Origin: Amorphophallus konjac
Lineage: Eukaryota > Streptophyta > Magnoliopsida > Alismatales > Araceae
Assembly (NCBI GenBank): GCA_022559845.1
Contig: CM040121.1
Coordinates: 508,876,566-508,940,565 of the forward strand
DNA: 64,000 nucleotides
Direction of reading: 5' to 3'
Each line of letters starts with the position of its first letter. Position 1 is the first letter of the stretch. Shown in pieces: positions 10,388-20,645 of this stretch. The translations under genes were made by a program, and so were the position numbers. The notes beneath the pieces were generated by a model. That model was not told the origin of the DNA. It ran no database searches and saw nothing but the letters and a program-made list of their open reading frames with translations.

Positions 10388-11755
10388 TGTCTATTCCTCC
10401 TTTGGAACCACTCCTCTTGCTTCAATCCTTCGATCAACCATGGAGTAAACCATGCCCCGTAGCCCTTATAGACTAAGAGCCCCCCCTGACTCGAACTCCC
10501 ACGGCTTGGGATAAGACCAAGGAGGGCGGCCAAAACGATGGCCGCCCACCCTGGCCTGGGCGACCACATGTCTGGCCGCCCAGCCCTTGGGGTAGCTAGC
10601 CAACTAGTCACCTCGTCCCCTTCTTTGTGAAGCTATGCTCAATCGATTATACATGGTTTGTTGTGATAGTTTAATAGTTCATTGAATGAAATGTGTTTAT
10701 TGTTCTATTCCTATTATCATTGATGAACTTTACTGATGTGTGCTAATGCAGCTGTAGGTCTCCACATCCATGGGACCAGAAGGCGATTAAGCTTTGTTAC
10801 CTTGCACCTTAGGTGGACCACCGGAGGCTAATAGCTTCGGGCGTATAAACTTCGAGTTCCTCTTTAAAAAAAACTGTGATGAGTTTATACTCCTTAAGCT
10901 ATTCGATGGCCGCCTGCTGCCTATCACGGGATGACGGACTTCCCGAACTCTCGACTATGCTTAACTACAATGTGGAATGATGGACCCCATTGGGATCCTG
11001 ACCACGTCCGTCACCAAGCATAGGATGACAGACTTCTTGAACTCTTGACTGATTCGTTCGGAGATAGGCAAATAAATCCTCTGGCTTTGCATTGGTTAGG
11101 TTTTTCATTTTAAACCCAGCATGCATCATATAGGTCTTTTTTTAGCCCCATTTGAAAGAAAGAAAAATCCAAAATAAAATATATGCAAAAAGAAAATAAA
11201 AATGCATACATCTCATCTGGAAGCCGTGATACAGAAGCAGGGAGGCCACGTTAATCTGACCAACCCATGGTCCTCTGGTCCCCGCATCTGGTTTTTTTGA
11301 GTCCCTCGATTTTTCCAAATTTGCGCGAATGAGTCTATGTGATTCCACTCCAATTCGACCAGCAGAAAACGTGGTTTATGCAAGACCGTTTTGAGTACCT
11401 CGCGATTCAACGAGTCATTGTATTCCCTTATCTTGATATCTTTTTTACTTGACTTTGCTTAGGTCTTGTATCTCCTTGAGCACTGGATGCGACCATCCCC
11501 TCAAGTCCCGCACCATGCCATGCTAGGGGGCCCCACGTGGCTGCAGATACAAGTCCTCTTAGATTGACTGTCCTTCTTTACCTTTGCTAATGACTTATTT
11601 GATTACTTGGCACTCACGCGACCCTGTGTGAAGCTTGTTTTCCGCTCAAGAATCCCTTTGAGCGTGTTGCCCTCATTAGGCTTGTTTCTTTACCGAAACA
11701 CCCATTTATCAGTCCGCCGGGCTCCCTTGCAAAACGGGCGTTCCGGAGGGGCATT
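10388..11755 (+). other. Tat 3' non-coding region with polypurine tract
   Basis: There is no coding signal. Near 10520-10590 there are paired GGCGGCC and GGCCGCC motifs. Blocks at 11100-11170 and 11450-11755 resemble the region before the 3' LTR of the larger Tat element. CCGGAGGGGCATT at 11743-11755 is the likely polypurine tract. Confidence 0.6.
10463..10470 (-). promoter_or_regulatory. TATA box of the antisense gene (older copy)
   Basis: TATAAGGG on the minus strand lies 76 bp upstream of the exon 1 ATG at 10387. The related gene at 48740-50162 also has a TATA box upstream of exon 1, which supports a dedicated antisense promoter. Confidence 0.5.
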
Positions 11756-13126
11756 TGTAGACGCCTAATTTCGGACATCCCGCAGATCCCCAATGGGCCC
11801 TTGTGTCAATGACGCTTGATTGTTGTACTCATTTTACCAGTTTTAAAGTTTTTAAGCCCAGCCCATAGCCTTCTGGCTATTGGGCCTCGTCCATTGAGGG
11901 GCCCAAGCACCATAGGTCTGGGCGGCCAAAGCTCTGGCCGCCCCCAGTCCTGGGCGACCAGGGTGATGGTCGCCCTCCCCAGGTGGGTGGCCAGAGTGCT
12001 GGCCGCCCTCCTCCTGAAGGTGGCCAACGACTTGACCACCTTCCCCGTGTTTACCTGGTCAAAGAACGTGGCCACATCATCTCCCCCGTTCTACATGATT
12101 TCGACCCACGTTTTGTAACTTCCGATTTGTCGAACCAAAAACTCTACCACCTCCAACATTACGGAAGGGGGGGGGAAAATGAGAAGGGAGGAGGGGACAT
12201 TTGATGGGACATTCAGAGAGGAAGAGTTTTTTGGAAGTTGGCACACGGAGGAGAATGGAGGGGAACTCACAGAACTTCGTCCTGGAGGCTACTCCCTCTT
12301 CCTTCGACTTGGTCTGAGCTTCTCTACTTCATACTCTCTGCTTCTACTTGCATTACGACTTCCAGATAAGTGTAGCATTGCATGTAGTGTTCTCCTAGAT
12401 CCCAACATAAGAGGTTTCTTTCTAAAAACAAAGGGGAGGTGGATGGTCGAAAGTCTCGGCCATCCTTCCTTCCCACCATCCCCAGGTACTTTGCCACCAT
12501 TGTTCTCGCGTTATTCCATTTTGCTAGATCATATACTACACTATTAGTTTCACTAATGGCTTTCTTTTCTACATTTGTTTGAGCTACGTTGCAGGACTTC
12601 AGCACAAGGGACGAGTAGGGCTCCTTGCCCTTGGCCGGCCGAGGATGAGGAAGAGGAAACCCACGTCTCTTCATCTTGAATATCTCCCCGCGATCAACAC
12701 CCTGCGAGGTTCAGGCAAAATGACCTCTGGCGATCACATTCTGACCCTTTTTGTTCCTCTGTAGGTACCATTGCACGGAGATACCTCATCTACAATCAAT
12801 CCTAACATACATGCATGGCATTCCCCAGCCATCTCTGGGCGCCTACACCATGCCCTGGTGGCGCTTCCCCGGTCAACCCTTGGTTCCATGGGTGATTGTC
12901 GAGAAATCGACTGGCATGCCCGCACCCTGTCCGGTTAACCCGTACTCTTACATTCCCGTGCCATTCGACCCTTTTCAACTTTCCGTAAAAGGAGAGTACC
13001 CGATACCACCGTGAGAGGCATGCAACCGTAAGGAGGATACCTGATATATATCAAACTCCTGTGTTTTCCTTCCCTGCTGTATCCTTTCCTTCACCCCGAT
13101 CATTCGGCATAAAAACCCGCGTAACA
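11756..13126 (+). repeat. Tat LTR, single-module form (about 1.37 kb)
   Basis: It begins TGTAGACGCC after a polypurine tract and probably ends GTAACA at 13126, just before TGGCACGCCCGGTGGGAC. The first 260 bp contain inverted GGCGGCC/GGCCGCC and GGGCGACC/GGTCGCCC pairs. The part with GGCCGGCCGA and TGGCGATCAC matches each of two repeated modules in the longer Tat LTR at 51599. The 3' end is my best guess. Confidence 0.6.
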
Positions 13127-13133
13127 GAGAGGA

Positions 13134-13151
13134 TGGCACGCCCGGTGGGAC
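13134..13151 (+). promoter_or_regulatory. Primer-binding-like site after the Tat LTR
   Basis: TGGCACGCCCGGTGGGAC has the TGGC(G)C-CCGGTGGG pattern found just after the 5' LTR of many Tat-like elements. This means the LTR has a polypurine tract upstream and a leader downstream. The leader is cut off within 30 bp by the Tekay LTR. Confidence 0.5.
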
Positions 13152-13158
13152 GTCTCCC

Positions 13159-14293
13159 AACAGGTAAATAAGGCCTGATAAAACCATATTAAAACATGGA
13201 GATGCATGGGTAGTCATGATTCAAACTAGAATTGTCATTTTCGTTATTAAGGGTAGGAACTATGCATGTAGAAATAACCTAGATGCGCAGTGATAGTAAA
13301 ATATTAAATACTCCGTGTGGAAAACATGAAATTTCATGAAATAAAAGGACTTTTACTCCTGACATGTTATTCTAGCCTTTTCATGAGATAACTTACCTTT
13401 GATTTGTTCCCTAGACTTTAGATTTTTGACTGGAAGTAGTCCCTAGTTCTTGCACGTTATGTGCCAAAACAGTAACTTCCCGTCCCTCTATCTCTTAACC
13501 TAAATCCATGAAAATTGAAGGGTAGGTAGAAGATACAAAGGGAAACAGAAAGTTCTAAAGGACTAATTTCTAAATACCCTGATTTGGGCTTCTACTTTCC
13601 AGATCTTTAATGGACCGTCGCACTAGTTCTTGTGCAGTTTGTTGCAAACCAGCAACTTGCAGAGGATCTAATTCTCCAACGGCTGGGTCTTCTAGCATAA
13701 AAATTTGAGAGAAGTTAGACAAAACTAAGATGAACATAAGGTTCTAAATAACCAACCTGAGATAGGGTTTCCTTACCTTCGAAATACGTGAGCCAACATT
13801 AGGGTTCGTGTGAGTCGAAGTTAGGGTCTATTTATAGGGTTCATCTAGGGTTTAAGGAATTAGATCAAACTTAGAGTCCCAAATTAGAGTAGAGTTTATC
13901 CCTAGAGAGTTCTAGAGAGTCTTCCATGCCAGGTATCTTCGATCTAAGGTGTTTTGATCGTCAAAGATCCAAGCTTTTCAAGTTTTCTTCCATTCACAGA
14001 ACCGGGGTTGCTTAGTGGTCATAGCAGGACCGCTAGGGTGGGTCTGGCAGTCACGCGATAGACCGCCAGGCGGCGCTTAATCCAAAAAATTTAGATTTTC
14101 ATATTATCTCCCATTTATCCCCCTAATTGATGTATATATCCCATTTTAAATCCGTAAATTACCTAATTTACCTTCCTATTAATGGGCTTGGGTCTAAAAG
14201 TCTTGGAATTGGGTCTTTGGGCCTATTTGAGTTGGGCTTTGCCCTTTGGTAAATATAGGGTCATTTAATCCCAGACAATTCCTAGAAAATTCT
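13159..14293 (-). repeat. Truncated 3' LTR of the Tekay-like element
   Basis: This matches 22716-23930 of the 5' LTR closely, from CAACAGGTAAA through GGTAAATATAGGG. It lacks the U5 side, where it abuts the Tat leader, and also its first bases. At 14293 it passes directly into TTAAAAAGAATTTGG, the sequence before the polypurine tract, so the tract and the TGTAACACCCG start are deleted. Confidence 0.82.
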
Positions 14294-16435
14294 TAAAAAG
14301 AATTTGGTCCTCAAATTCATCGCAATAAGATTTGCTAAGGAGAGTGTACTTACATTCAAATATCTCCAAAAATCTTTTGTTCATGGCTTCTTCGTTTTCC
14401 CATGTTGCTTCGTGTGGCCAAGATTTGCTCCATTGGACCATGACCATGGGAATGGTTTTATTCCGAAGTTGATGTACTTCTCGTTCAATTATTTTGATTG
14501 GATTTTGCTTATACGTCAAATCCTTTTTAACCTCCAAGTTGTCATAAGTTATGACATGGATTGGATCGGGGACGTACCTTTTGAGCATTGAGACGTGGAA
14601 CACATCATGGACTCCAGCTAATTGAGGGGGTAAAGCTATTCGATATGCGACTTCACCAACCCTTTCAATAATTTCAAAGGGGAAAATAAATCTTGGAGTG
14701 AGCTTACCTTTGATGCCGAATCTTCAAATACCTAAACCCGGAGAAACCTTAAGGAATACGTGGTCTCCTACTTGGAATTCCAGGTCGCGCCTTCTGTTAT
14801 CAGCATACAATTTTTGCCTATCTTGAGCCATCTGGAGTCTCTCCCGAATAAGCTCAATCTTCTCGGTAGTATCCCTGATGATGTCGGGGCCGAGAAATTG
14901 CCTTTCTCGTACTTCATTCCAACATATAGGTGAGCGACAACTTCTTCCATACAGTGCCTAGAACGGTGCCATTTGTATACTAGCTTGGTAGCTATTATTG
15001 TAGGCGAATTCCACTAGAGGCAAGTGGTCATGCCAACTCCCTCCAAAATCAATAGCACACATCCTGAGAATATCCTCCACCACCTGATTTGTCCTTTTAG
15101 TCTGACCATCAGTTTGTGGATGGAACGCAGTGCTAAAGTTGAGTCGGGTCCCTAATGAATGCTGTAGACCCCTCCAGAATTATGATGTGAATCGAGGATC
15201 TCGGTCAGATATAATGGTGACAGGGACACCATGTAGTCTGATAATCTCCTTCATGTATAGTGCTGCTAATACATCCACAGACCATCGACTTTTAATTGGT
15301 AGAAAATGTGCAAATTTAGTTAATCGATTTATAATCACCCATATACCATCGTGTCCACCTCTTATCTTTGGCAAACCCATGATAAAATCTATCCCTATAC
15401 TTTTCCATTTCCACTCGGGAATATCCAAGGGATGTAGTTTCCTGGCGGGCTTTAAATGTTCTGCCTTTACTTGCTGACAAGTGAGGCAGTGAGATACAAA
15501 GTCTGCTACTTCTCTTTTCATATTGGGCCACCAATTTATTTTTTTAAATCTTGGTACATCTTGGTAGCACCAGGGTGAATAGCATACCTTGATCTATGAG
15601 CTTCTTCTATGATCAATTTCTTAGTGTCAACATAATTCGGCACACAGATTCGATCTTCGAATAATAGTCTTATATCAGTTGAAATGGAGAATTCTGACCT
15701 TTGATCAATATTAGCATTGATCTCCATCAATGTGCCGTCATTTTCTTGTAATTTGACTAGATCTTCAATCAATGTAGGTTGTGACCTTATATTTGCAACC
15801 ATACATCCTTCCTCTTCTTTATCAACATCGAGATTCAAACGAGCAAAATCCTCGGTAAGACAAGTCGTACCTTTCCCGAGGCTTACTAGAGTTGCGATTG
15901 GTCTTCTGCTAAGAGTGTCAGCTACAACATTTGCTTTGCTTGGATGATATTGGATAGTTAAGTCGAAGTCTTTGAGATACTCCAACCATCTGCGTTGCCT
16001 CATGTTTAATTCCTTTTGGGTGAAGAGGCATTTCAGACTTTTGTGATCTGAAAATATAGTGAACTTCTCCGCATAGAGGTAATGTCGCCAAATTTTCAAG
16101 GTGAATATAATAGCAGTTAGTTCCAAATCATGCACAGGGTAGTTTTCTTCATGGCGCTTTAACTGCCTTGATGAATAACAAATTACCTTTCCATTTTACA
16201 TAAGAACGCATCCCAGGCCAATGCCAGGTGCATCGGTATAGACTTCAAAGCCACCACCCTCAACAGGTAGTACTAAAATAGGGGCCGTAGTGAGATGATC
16301 TTTAAGAGTTAGGAAACTTTCTTCGCAATCCTTTGACAATATAAAAGGGTTCTCCATTTTATAAGTCTAGTCAAAGGGGCAATGATTTTTGAGAAATCCT
16401 TAATGAATCGCCTATAATAACCAGCCAGACCCAAA
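14265..16435 (-). pseudogene. pol: Tekay pol, 3' half: RNase H, integrase, chromodomain
   Basis: Read right to left: RNase H with [20 protein letters not shown] and [11 protein letters not shown] (15536-16135); the integrase zinc region with CLTCQQVKAEH; the integrase core with SIGIDFIMGLP and ISDRDPRFTS (15180-15521); the integrase C-terminus; and a chromodomain at 14265-14603 with VMVQWSKSWPHEATWENE. The chromodomain is thought to guide insertion to marked chromatin. The frame is broken near 15530, 15170, 14950 and 14760. Just left of 16441 the RT motif [10 protein letters not shown] is interrupted by the nested element. Confidence 0.88.
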
Positions 16436-16440
16436 AAACT

Positions 16441-17218
16441 TGATGTGAGACGAGGTCGAGGAAGGACTTCAAACTGTCAGCCGGAGAGCAAGAAGGCGAG
16501 GTGACTAGAGAAGAACGGAGAAGCTCGACCGGGGCCTCACACCCATCCCCATCTCAGGGATGACATAGTCACGCTCTTTAATTCTTCTCTACGGTGATGG
16601 CGGTTGCAGGCGTTGAAGTTGGCACGGCGATGGTGATGGACGACGACGACGGTTGAACGGTGAAGGAGGAAGATCGTGGAGCTTCAATGGGGCTTCAAAC
16701 CCGTCCTCTTCTCGAAGACGATGCACCGGAGCTTCACGGACGACCTCCATGGCTTGGCGAAGTGGGGTTGGGCCTCTCACCCGGGGTTCCAAAAATCTGG
16801 AAGAACACTCATAGACATAGCTAAGCTGATTTTTTCTTCATTCTATTGCTTCAAATAAGGACTACAAGTCTCTTTTTATAGACTTCATAAAGAAGATCAA
16901 AGGACAAACTCTAAGACTCTTTAATGCCTAGAAATATGAAAAGACAGCTATGACTCATTATAACTCTCTTAAAAACTCTAAGACTCTTTAATGCCTAGAA
17001 ATATGAAAAACACCTATGACTCATTATAACTCCCTTAAAAACTCTAAGACTCTTTGATGCCTAAAAATATGAAAAGACACCTATGACTCATTATAACTCC
17101 CTTAAAGATACTTAGGGATATCAAAAGACAAACTTCAAAGACCCTTATGTAAAATAAAAAAAAATTATAAATATTTTAAGACGGAAGATCAAGTCCGATG
17201 TCGATGACGATCCCGTCA
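16441..17218 (-). repeat. Left LTR of the TRIM-like element
   Basis: It contains three imperfect 60-65 bp tandem units (CTCTAAGACTCTTTAATGCC then ATGACTCATTATAACTC) at about 16905-17110. The short ORF here is a by-product, because the other LTR has the same sequence with several substitutions. Confidence 0.9.
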
Positions 17219-17317
17219 AACCCCTCCGCTTGGAGAAAGTTCGACCTCGAATCTTGAATCTCGAATCGCAGGACCCCGGCTTGTTGGGACAAACTGGAGA
17301 CTTGCTCTGATACCATT

Positions 17318-18094
17318 TGATGTGAGACGAGGTCAAGGAAGGACTTCAAACTATCAGCCGGAGAGTAGGAAGGCGAGGTGACTAGAGAAGAACGGAGAAG
17401 CTCGGCCGGGGCCTCACACCCATCCCCATCTCCGGGACGACGCAGTCGCGCTCTTCAATTCTTCTCTACGGTGATGGCGGTTGCAGGCATTGCAGTTGGC
17501 ACGGTGGTGGTGATGGACGATGACGACGGTTGAACGGTGAAGGAGGAAGATCGTGGAGCTTCAATGGGGCTTCAAACCCGTCCTCTTCTCGAAGACGATG
17601 CACCGGAGCTTCATGGACGACCTCCATGACGGGGCGAAGTGGGGTTGGGCCTCTCACCCGGGGTTCCAAAACTCTGGAAGAACACTCATAGCCATAGCTA
17701 AACTGATTTTTCTTCATTCTATTGCTTCAAATAAGGACTACAAGACTCTTTTTATAGACTTCATAAAGAAGATCAAAGGACAAACTCTAAGACTCTTTAA
17801 TGCCTAGAAATATGAAAAGACAGCTATGACTCATTATAACTCTCTTAAAAACTCTAAGACTCTTTAATGCCTAGAAATATGAAAAGACACCTATGACTCA
17901 TTATAACTCCCTTAAAAACTCTAAGACTCTTTGATGCCTAAAAATATGAAAAGACACCTATGACTCATTATAACTCCCTTAAAGACACTTAGGGATATCA
18001 AAAGACAAACTTCAAAGACCCTTATGTAAAATAAAAAAAATTATAAATATTTTAAGATGGAAGATCAAGTCCGATGTCGATGACGATCCCGTCA
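17318..18094 (-). repeat. Right LTR of the TRIM-like element
   Basis: This copy starts two bases after the primer-binding site, as expected for the 5' LTR of a minus-strand element. The same three tandem units lie at about 17785-17990. It ends exactly where the AAACT target duplication begins. Confidence 0.9.
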
Positions 18095-18099
18095 AAACT

Positions 18100-18900
18100 T
18101 CTAACTTCAGAAATGGTCGTCGACCGGCTCCAATTCTTAATAGCTTCTACCTTAGAAGGATTGACAACAATATCTTCCTTTAAAATAATATGGCCAAGGA
18201 AAGAGACCTCCTTTAGCCAGAACTCGCACTTGCTAAGCTTTGCATAGAGTTGATGCTCTCTTAGGGTTTACAAGGCTATTCTTAAGTATTCTTCATGCTC
18301 CTCCTTAGTCTTGGAGTATATAAGAATATCATCGATGAAGACGACCCCAAATCGGTCGAGGTAAGGCCTGAAGACATTATTCATAAGTTGTATAAATGAT
18401 GCCGGGGCATTAGTTAACCCGAACGGCATTACCATGAATTCATAGTGCCTATATCTGCTCTGGAAAGCAGTCTTGTATATATCTTCATCTTTGATCTTGA
18501 GCTGGTGATAACCCGACCTGAGGTCTATCTTGGAGAAATATTCTGCTCCAGAAATTTGATCAAAGAGCTCATCGATATGCGGCAACGGGTATTTGTTCTT
18601 GATAGTAAGTTGATTTAGTCACCGGTAGTCGATACATAGCCTAAGGGATCTATCCTTCTTCTTGACAAATAAAATTGGCGCACTCCAAGGGGATGTGCTA
18701 GTTCGAATGAAGCCCTTGTCTAATAACTCATGAAGTTGCTTCTTCAATTCTTTGAGTTCTATAGGGGACATTCTGTAGGGAGCTATTGAAATAGGTGCTG
18801 CTCTAGGAATGAGTTCAATGGAAAAATTTACTTCCCTTTCGGGTGGTAAACCGGGTAAATCCGAAGAGAATACATTAGGAAACTCATTCACAATAGGAAT
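18100..18900 (-). pseudogene. pol: Tekay pol, reverse transcriptase 5' half
   Basis: RT starts near 18891 with NEFPNVFSSDLPGLPPERE. It continues with SPWSAPILFVKKKD, RLCIDYR, a TGA, and then [24 protein letters not shown] and the catalytic FIDDILIYS (18268-18585). The second ORF is in the same frame as the first, so a single stop separates them. RT copies element RNA into DNA. The rest of RT and RNase H lies left of the nested element. Confidence 0.9.
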
Positions 18901-19113
18901 ATCCTCTAAGATGATTTCCTTATACTCGGTAATGATTACGGAGGCAAGACAAGCTTCACATCCTTGAGAAATGAGTTTGTAAGTGTGAAGAGATGAAATA
19001 ATGGTAGGATGTTTTCGGTATTTGATACCAAGGAAAGAAAATCGCAGGAGACCTGGTTTCCGAAAAGAGATTCTCCTATTGCGACAATTTATATAGGCGT
19101 CATGGTCTACAAG

Positions 19114-19590
19114 CTAATCTACACCAAGGATAGCATCGTAGCCTTCCATGTCAAGGCATATGAGGTTTGCAGGAAGATTATGACCTTCTACCATTACTTT
19201 GTTATCGGGGTAGTGGGTTGTAAGTTTAGTTCCAAGACCTAAGGGTGTAGTGATAGCTAGGTCCGAGGGTAGAGGAACTGATGACACTGGCAAGGTTTTT
19301 GCAAAAGCAGTAGATATAAAGGAATGAGAAGCACCAGTATCAAATAACACGAATGCAAGATGTGAATAGATTTGAACGGTACCTTCCATTAGCTCATCAT
19401 CCTTGGACGCTTCGTGATCATCCATAACAGCGTTAAGATGCGCCTGTCGCTTGCATCCACCGCTGGAGGATTGATCCTTCATGAGGGGGCAATCCGACAT
19501 GTGGTGCTCCCGGCTACCACATCGTAAACACGCCCCTAGGCGTTTCCAGCATTCTTCGGCTGAGTGGCCGAACTTCTCGCAAAAGAGCAA
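19114..19590 (-). pseudogene. Tekay gag zinc knuckles and aspartic protease
   Basis: The N-terminus carries CEKFGHSAEEC and CLRCGSREHHMSDC, which fit CCHC-type knuckles that bind RNA. It is followed by the protease motif VLFDTGASHSFIS and, about 75 residues later, DAILGVD, the second typical protease block. Protease cuts the polyprotein. The frame stops at 19114, while RT upstream of 18891 is in another frame, so the copy is broken between protease and RT. Confidence 0.85.
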
Positions 19591-20393
19591 GTTGCCACGA
19601 CTTGCTTGTCTTCTTCTTTAGCCTTCTTGTTCCTACAATCATCCTTGTCGTTCACATTCCGGGATCTCTTCTTGTTATCTCGAGAGTTGTAAGTGATGTT
19701 GAATTTTTTCTCTCTTCTTCCTCACCGATCAGACTTTCGGCTCGGCTTCTCCCCTTTACCTTTGAGTTTATCGACCTTCTCCAAGGTCCGTTCACATAAG
19801 TGTGCCCGTTGGACCATCTCTGCATAGCTCCGAATATTTTGTGGGCTAAGTTACTGGATGAAGATTGGCCACAGCCCGTCCATGAAATGATTAGCTTTGA
19901 GAAGATCTGTGCTTACTAAATGTTGAGCATAGGGTGCTAGGCGAGAGACTTGTAACTCATACTCCGCTACTGTCATCATGCCTTGACGTAAAGAAGCAAA
20001 CTCCGCCGCCTTCCTCTCCTTGACATGTTCGGAGAAGTACTTTGCTTGGAAGAGGGTGAGGAATCCCTCCGAAGTGTGTGGTGCGTTTTCGGGCGGTGCC
20101 GGAATAGACTTCCACCAAGTACGCGCATCCTTGTTGAGTTGGAACGTGGCGAGACGAACCTTCTCTTGGTCGGCACATTGCATGACCTCGAATATACGGT
20201 TCATTTCATCTATCCAGTTTTCAGCTTCATCTGAGTTGGAGGAACCAGAAAATCACGAAGGGTTTAGACTCCAGAAGTTGCGGTGCAGATCACTAGCACC
20301 AGCCCTCGCGCCGACTTGGGTAATATTTTGCAAGGCCTGGGTGAGAACCGCAACCGTTTGTTGCATTCCACCCCAATCAACATGGTGAGCCAT
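19591..20393 (-). pseudogene. gag: Tekay gag, capsid region
   Basis: A plausible start is the ATG at 20393, reading MAHHVDWGGMQQTVAVLTQA. A TGA near 20253 interrupts it. The frame resumes with WIDEMNRIFEVMQC, RLATFQLNKDARTWWKS, FLTLFQAKYF and EFASLRQGMMTVAEYE, the usual retrotransposon gag fold (19851-20204). The start is about 235 bases inside the primer-binding site, as expected. A linker rich in Lys and Arg leads to the zinc knuckles. Confidence 0.86.
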
Positions 20394-20626
20394 TGTAAGA
20401 ATAAGGTACATGAGAAAAGGGAATGATTTGTTAATTCCTATGGAATTAAAGGGAGTCAACTTAGAGATAAGTTCTAAATAACTATCTCATCCCGACTCTA
20501 TCCAAATCTCACGTAGGTGGGAAATTCTTTCCTTAGTTCATAGGTGTGGGTCCTTAACCCTTGGACTTAGCCTATGACATGACATTTTTTTTCTTTTCCT
20601 AGGAATAAGTAACTCCTAAGACCTAT

Positions 20627-20638
20627 GCTCTGATACCA
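20627..20638 (-). promoter_or_regulatory. Primer-binding site, initiator Met tRNA type
   Basis: TGGTATCAGAGC on the minus strand matches the 3' end of initiator methionine tRNA, the usual primer for plant LTR elements. Seven bases (GTTTGAG) separate it from the LTR end at 20646. Confidence 0.9.
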
Positions 20639-20645
20639 CTCAAAC

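Larger units (their letters stand above)
9861..13158 (+). mobile_element. Truncated Tat-lineage Ty3/gypsy element (3' part)
   Basis: The segment has an antisense gene fragment (9861-10387), a non-coding 3' region, a polypurine tract at 11743-11755, an LTR from 11756 and a primer-binding-like site at 13134. The order and several blocks match the large Tat element at 36-55 kb; for example CCCAGCATGCATCAT occurs near 11116 and 51065. Pol is missing. The left end stops at the Sirevirus LTR and the right end at a Tekay-like LTR. Confidence 0.78.
16441..18094 (-). mobile_element. Non-autonomous LTR element (TRIM-like) with 99-bp interior
   Basis: Two LTRs (16441-17218, 778 bp; 17318-18094, 777 bp) start TGATGTGAG and end CCCGTCA on the plus strand. 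The 99 bp between them hold a minus-strand primer-binding site TGGTATCAGAGCAAG (17301-17315) and a purine tract AAGCGGAGGGGTT next to the left LTR. The element is flanked by AAACT at 16436-16440 and 18095-18099, a perfect 5-bp target duplication. Removing it restores the RT reading [13 protein letters not shown]. It encodes nothing and would need enzymes from another element. The LTRs differ at roughly 5 percent of sites by eye. They are long for a TRIM. Confidence 0.92.

Noticed and set aside
12179..13014. Overlapping ORFs on both strands in the older Tat LTR
   Set aside because: They lie within a non-coding LTR and overlap each other without motifs.
16589..17717. ORFs duplicated in the two LTRs of the small element
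   Set aside because: They lie within LTRs, have no known domain, and differ by substitutions without a coding pattern.
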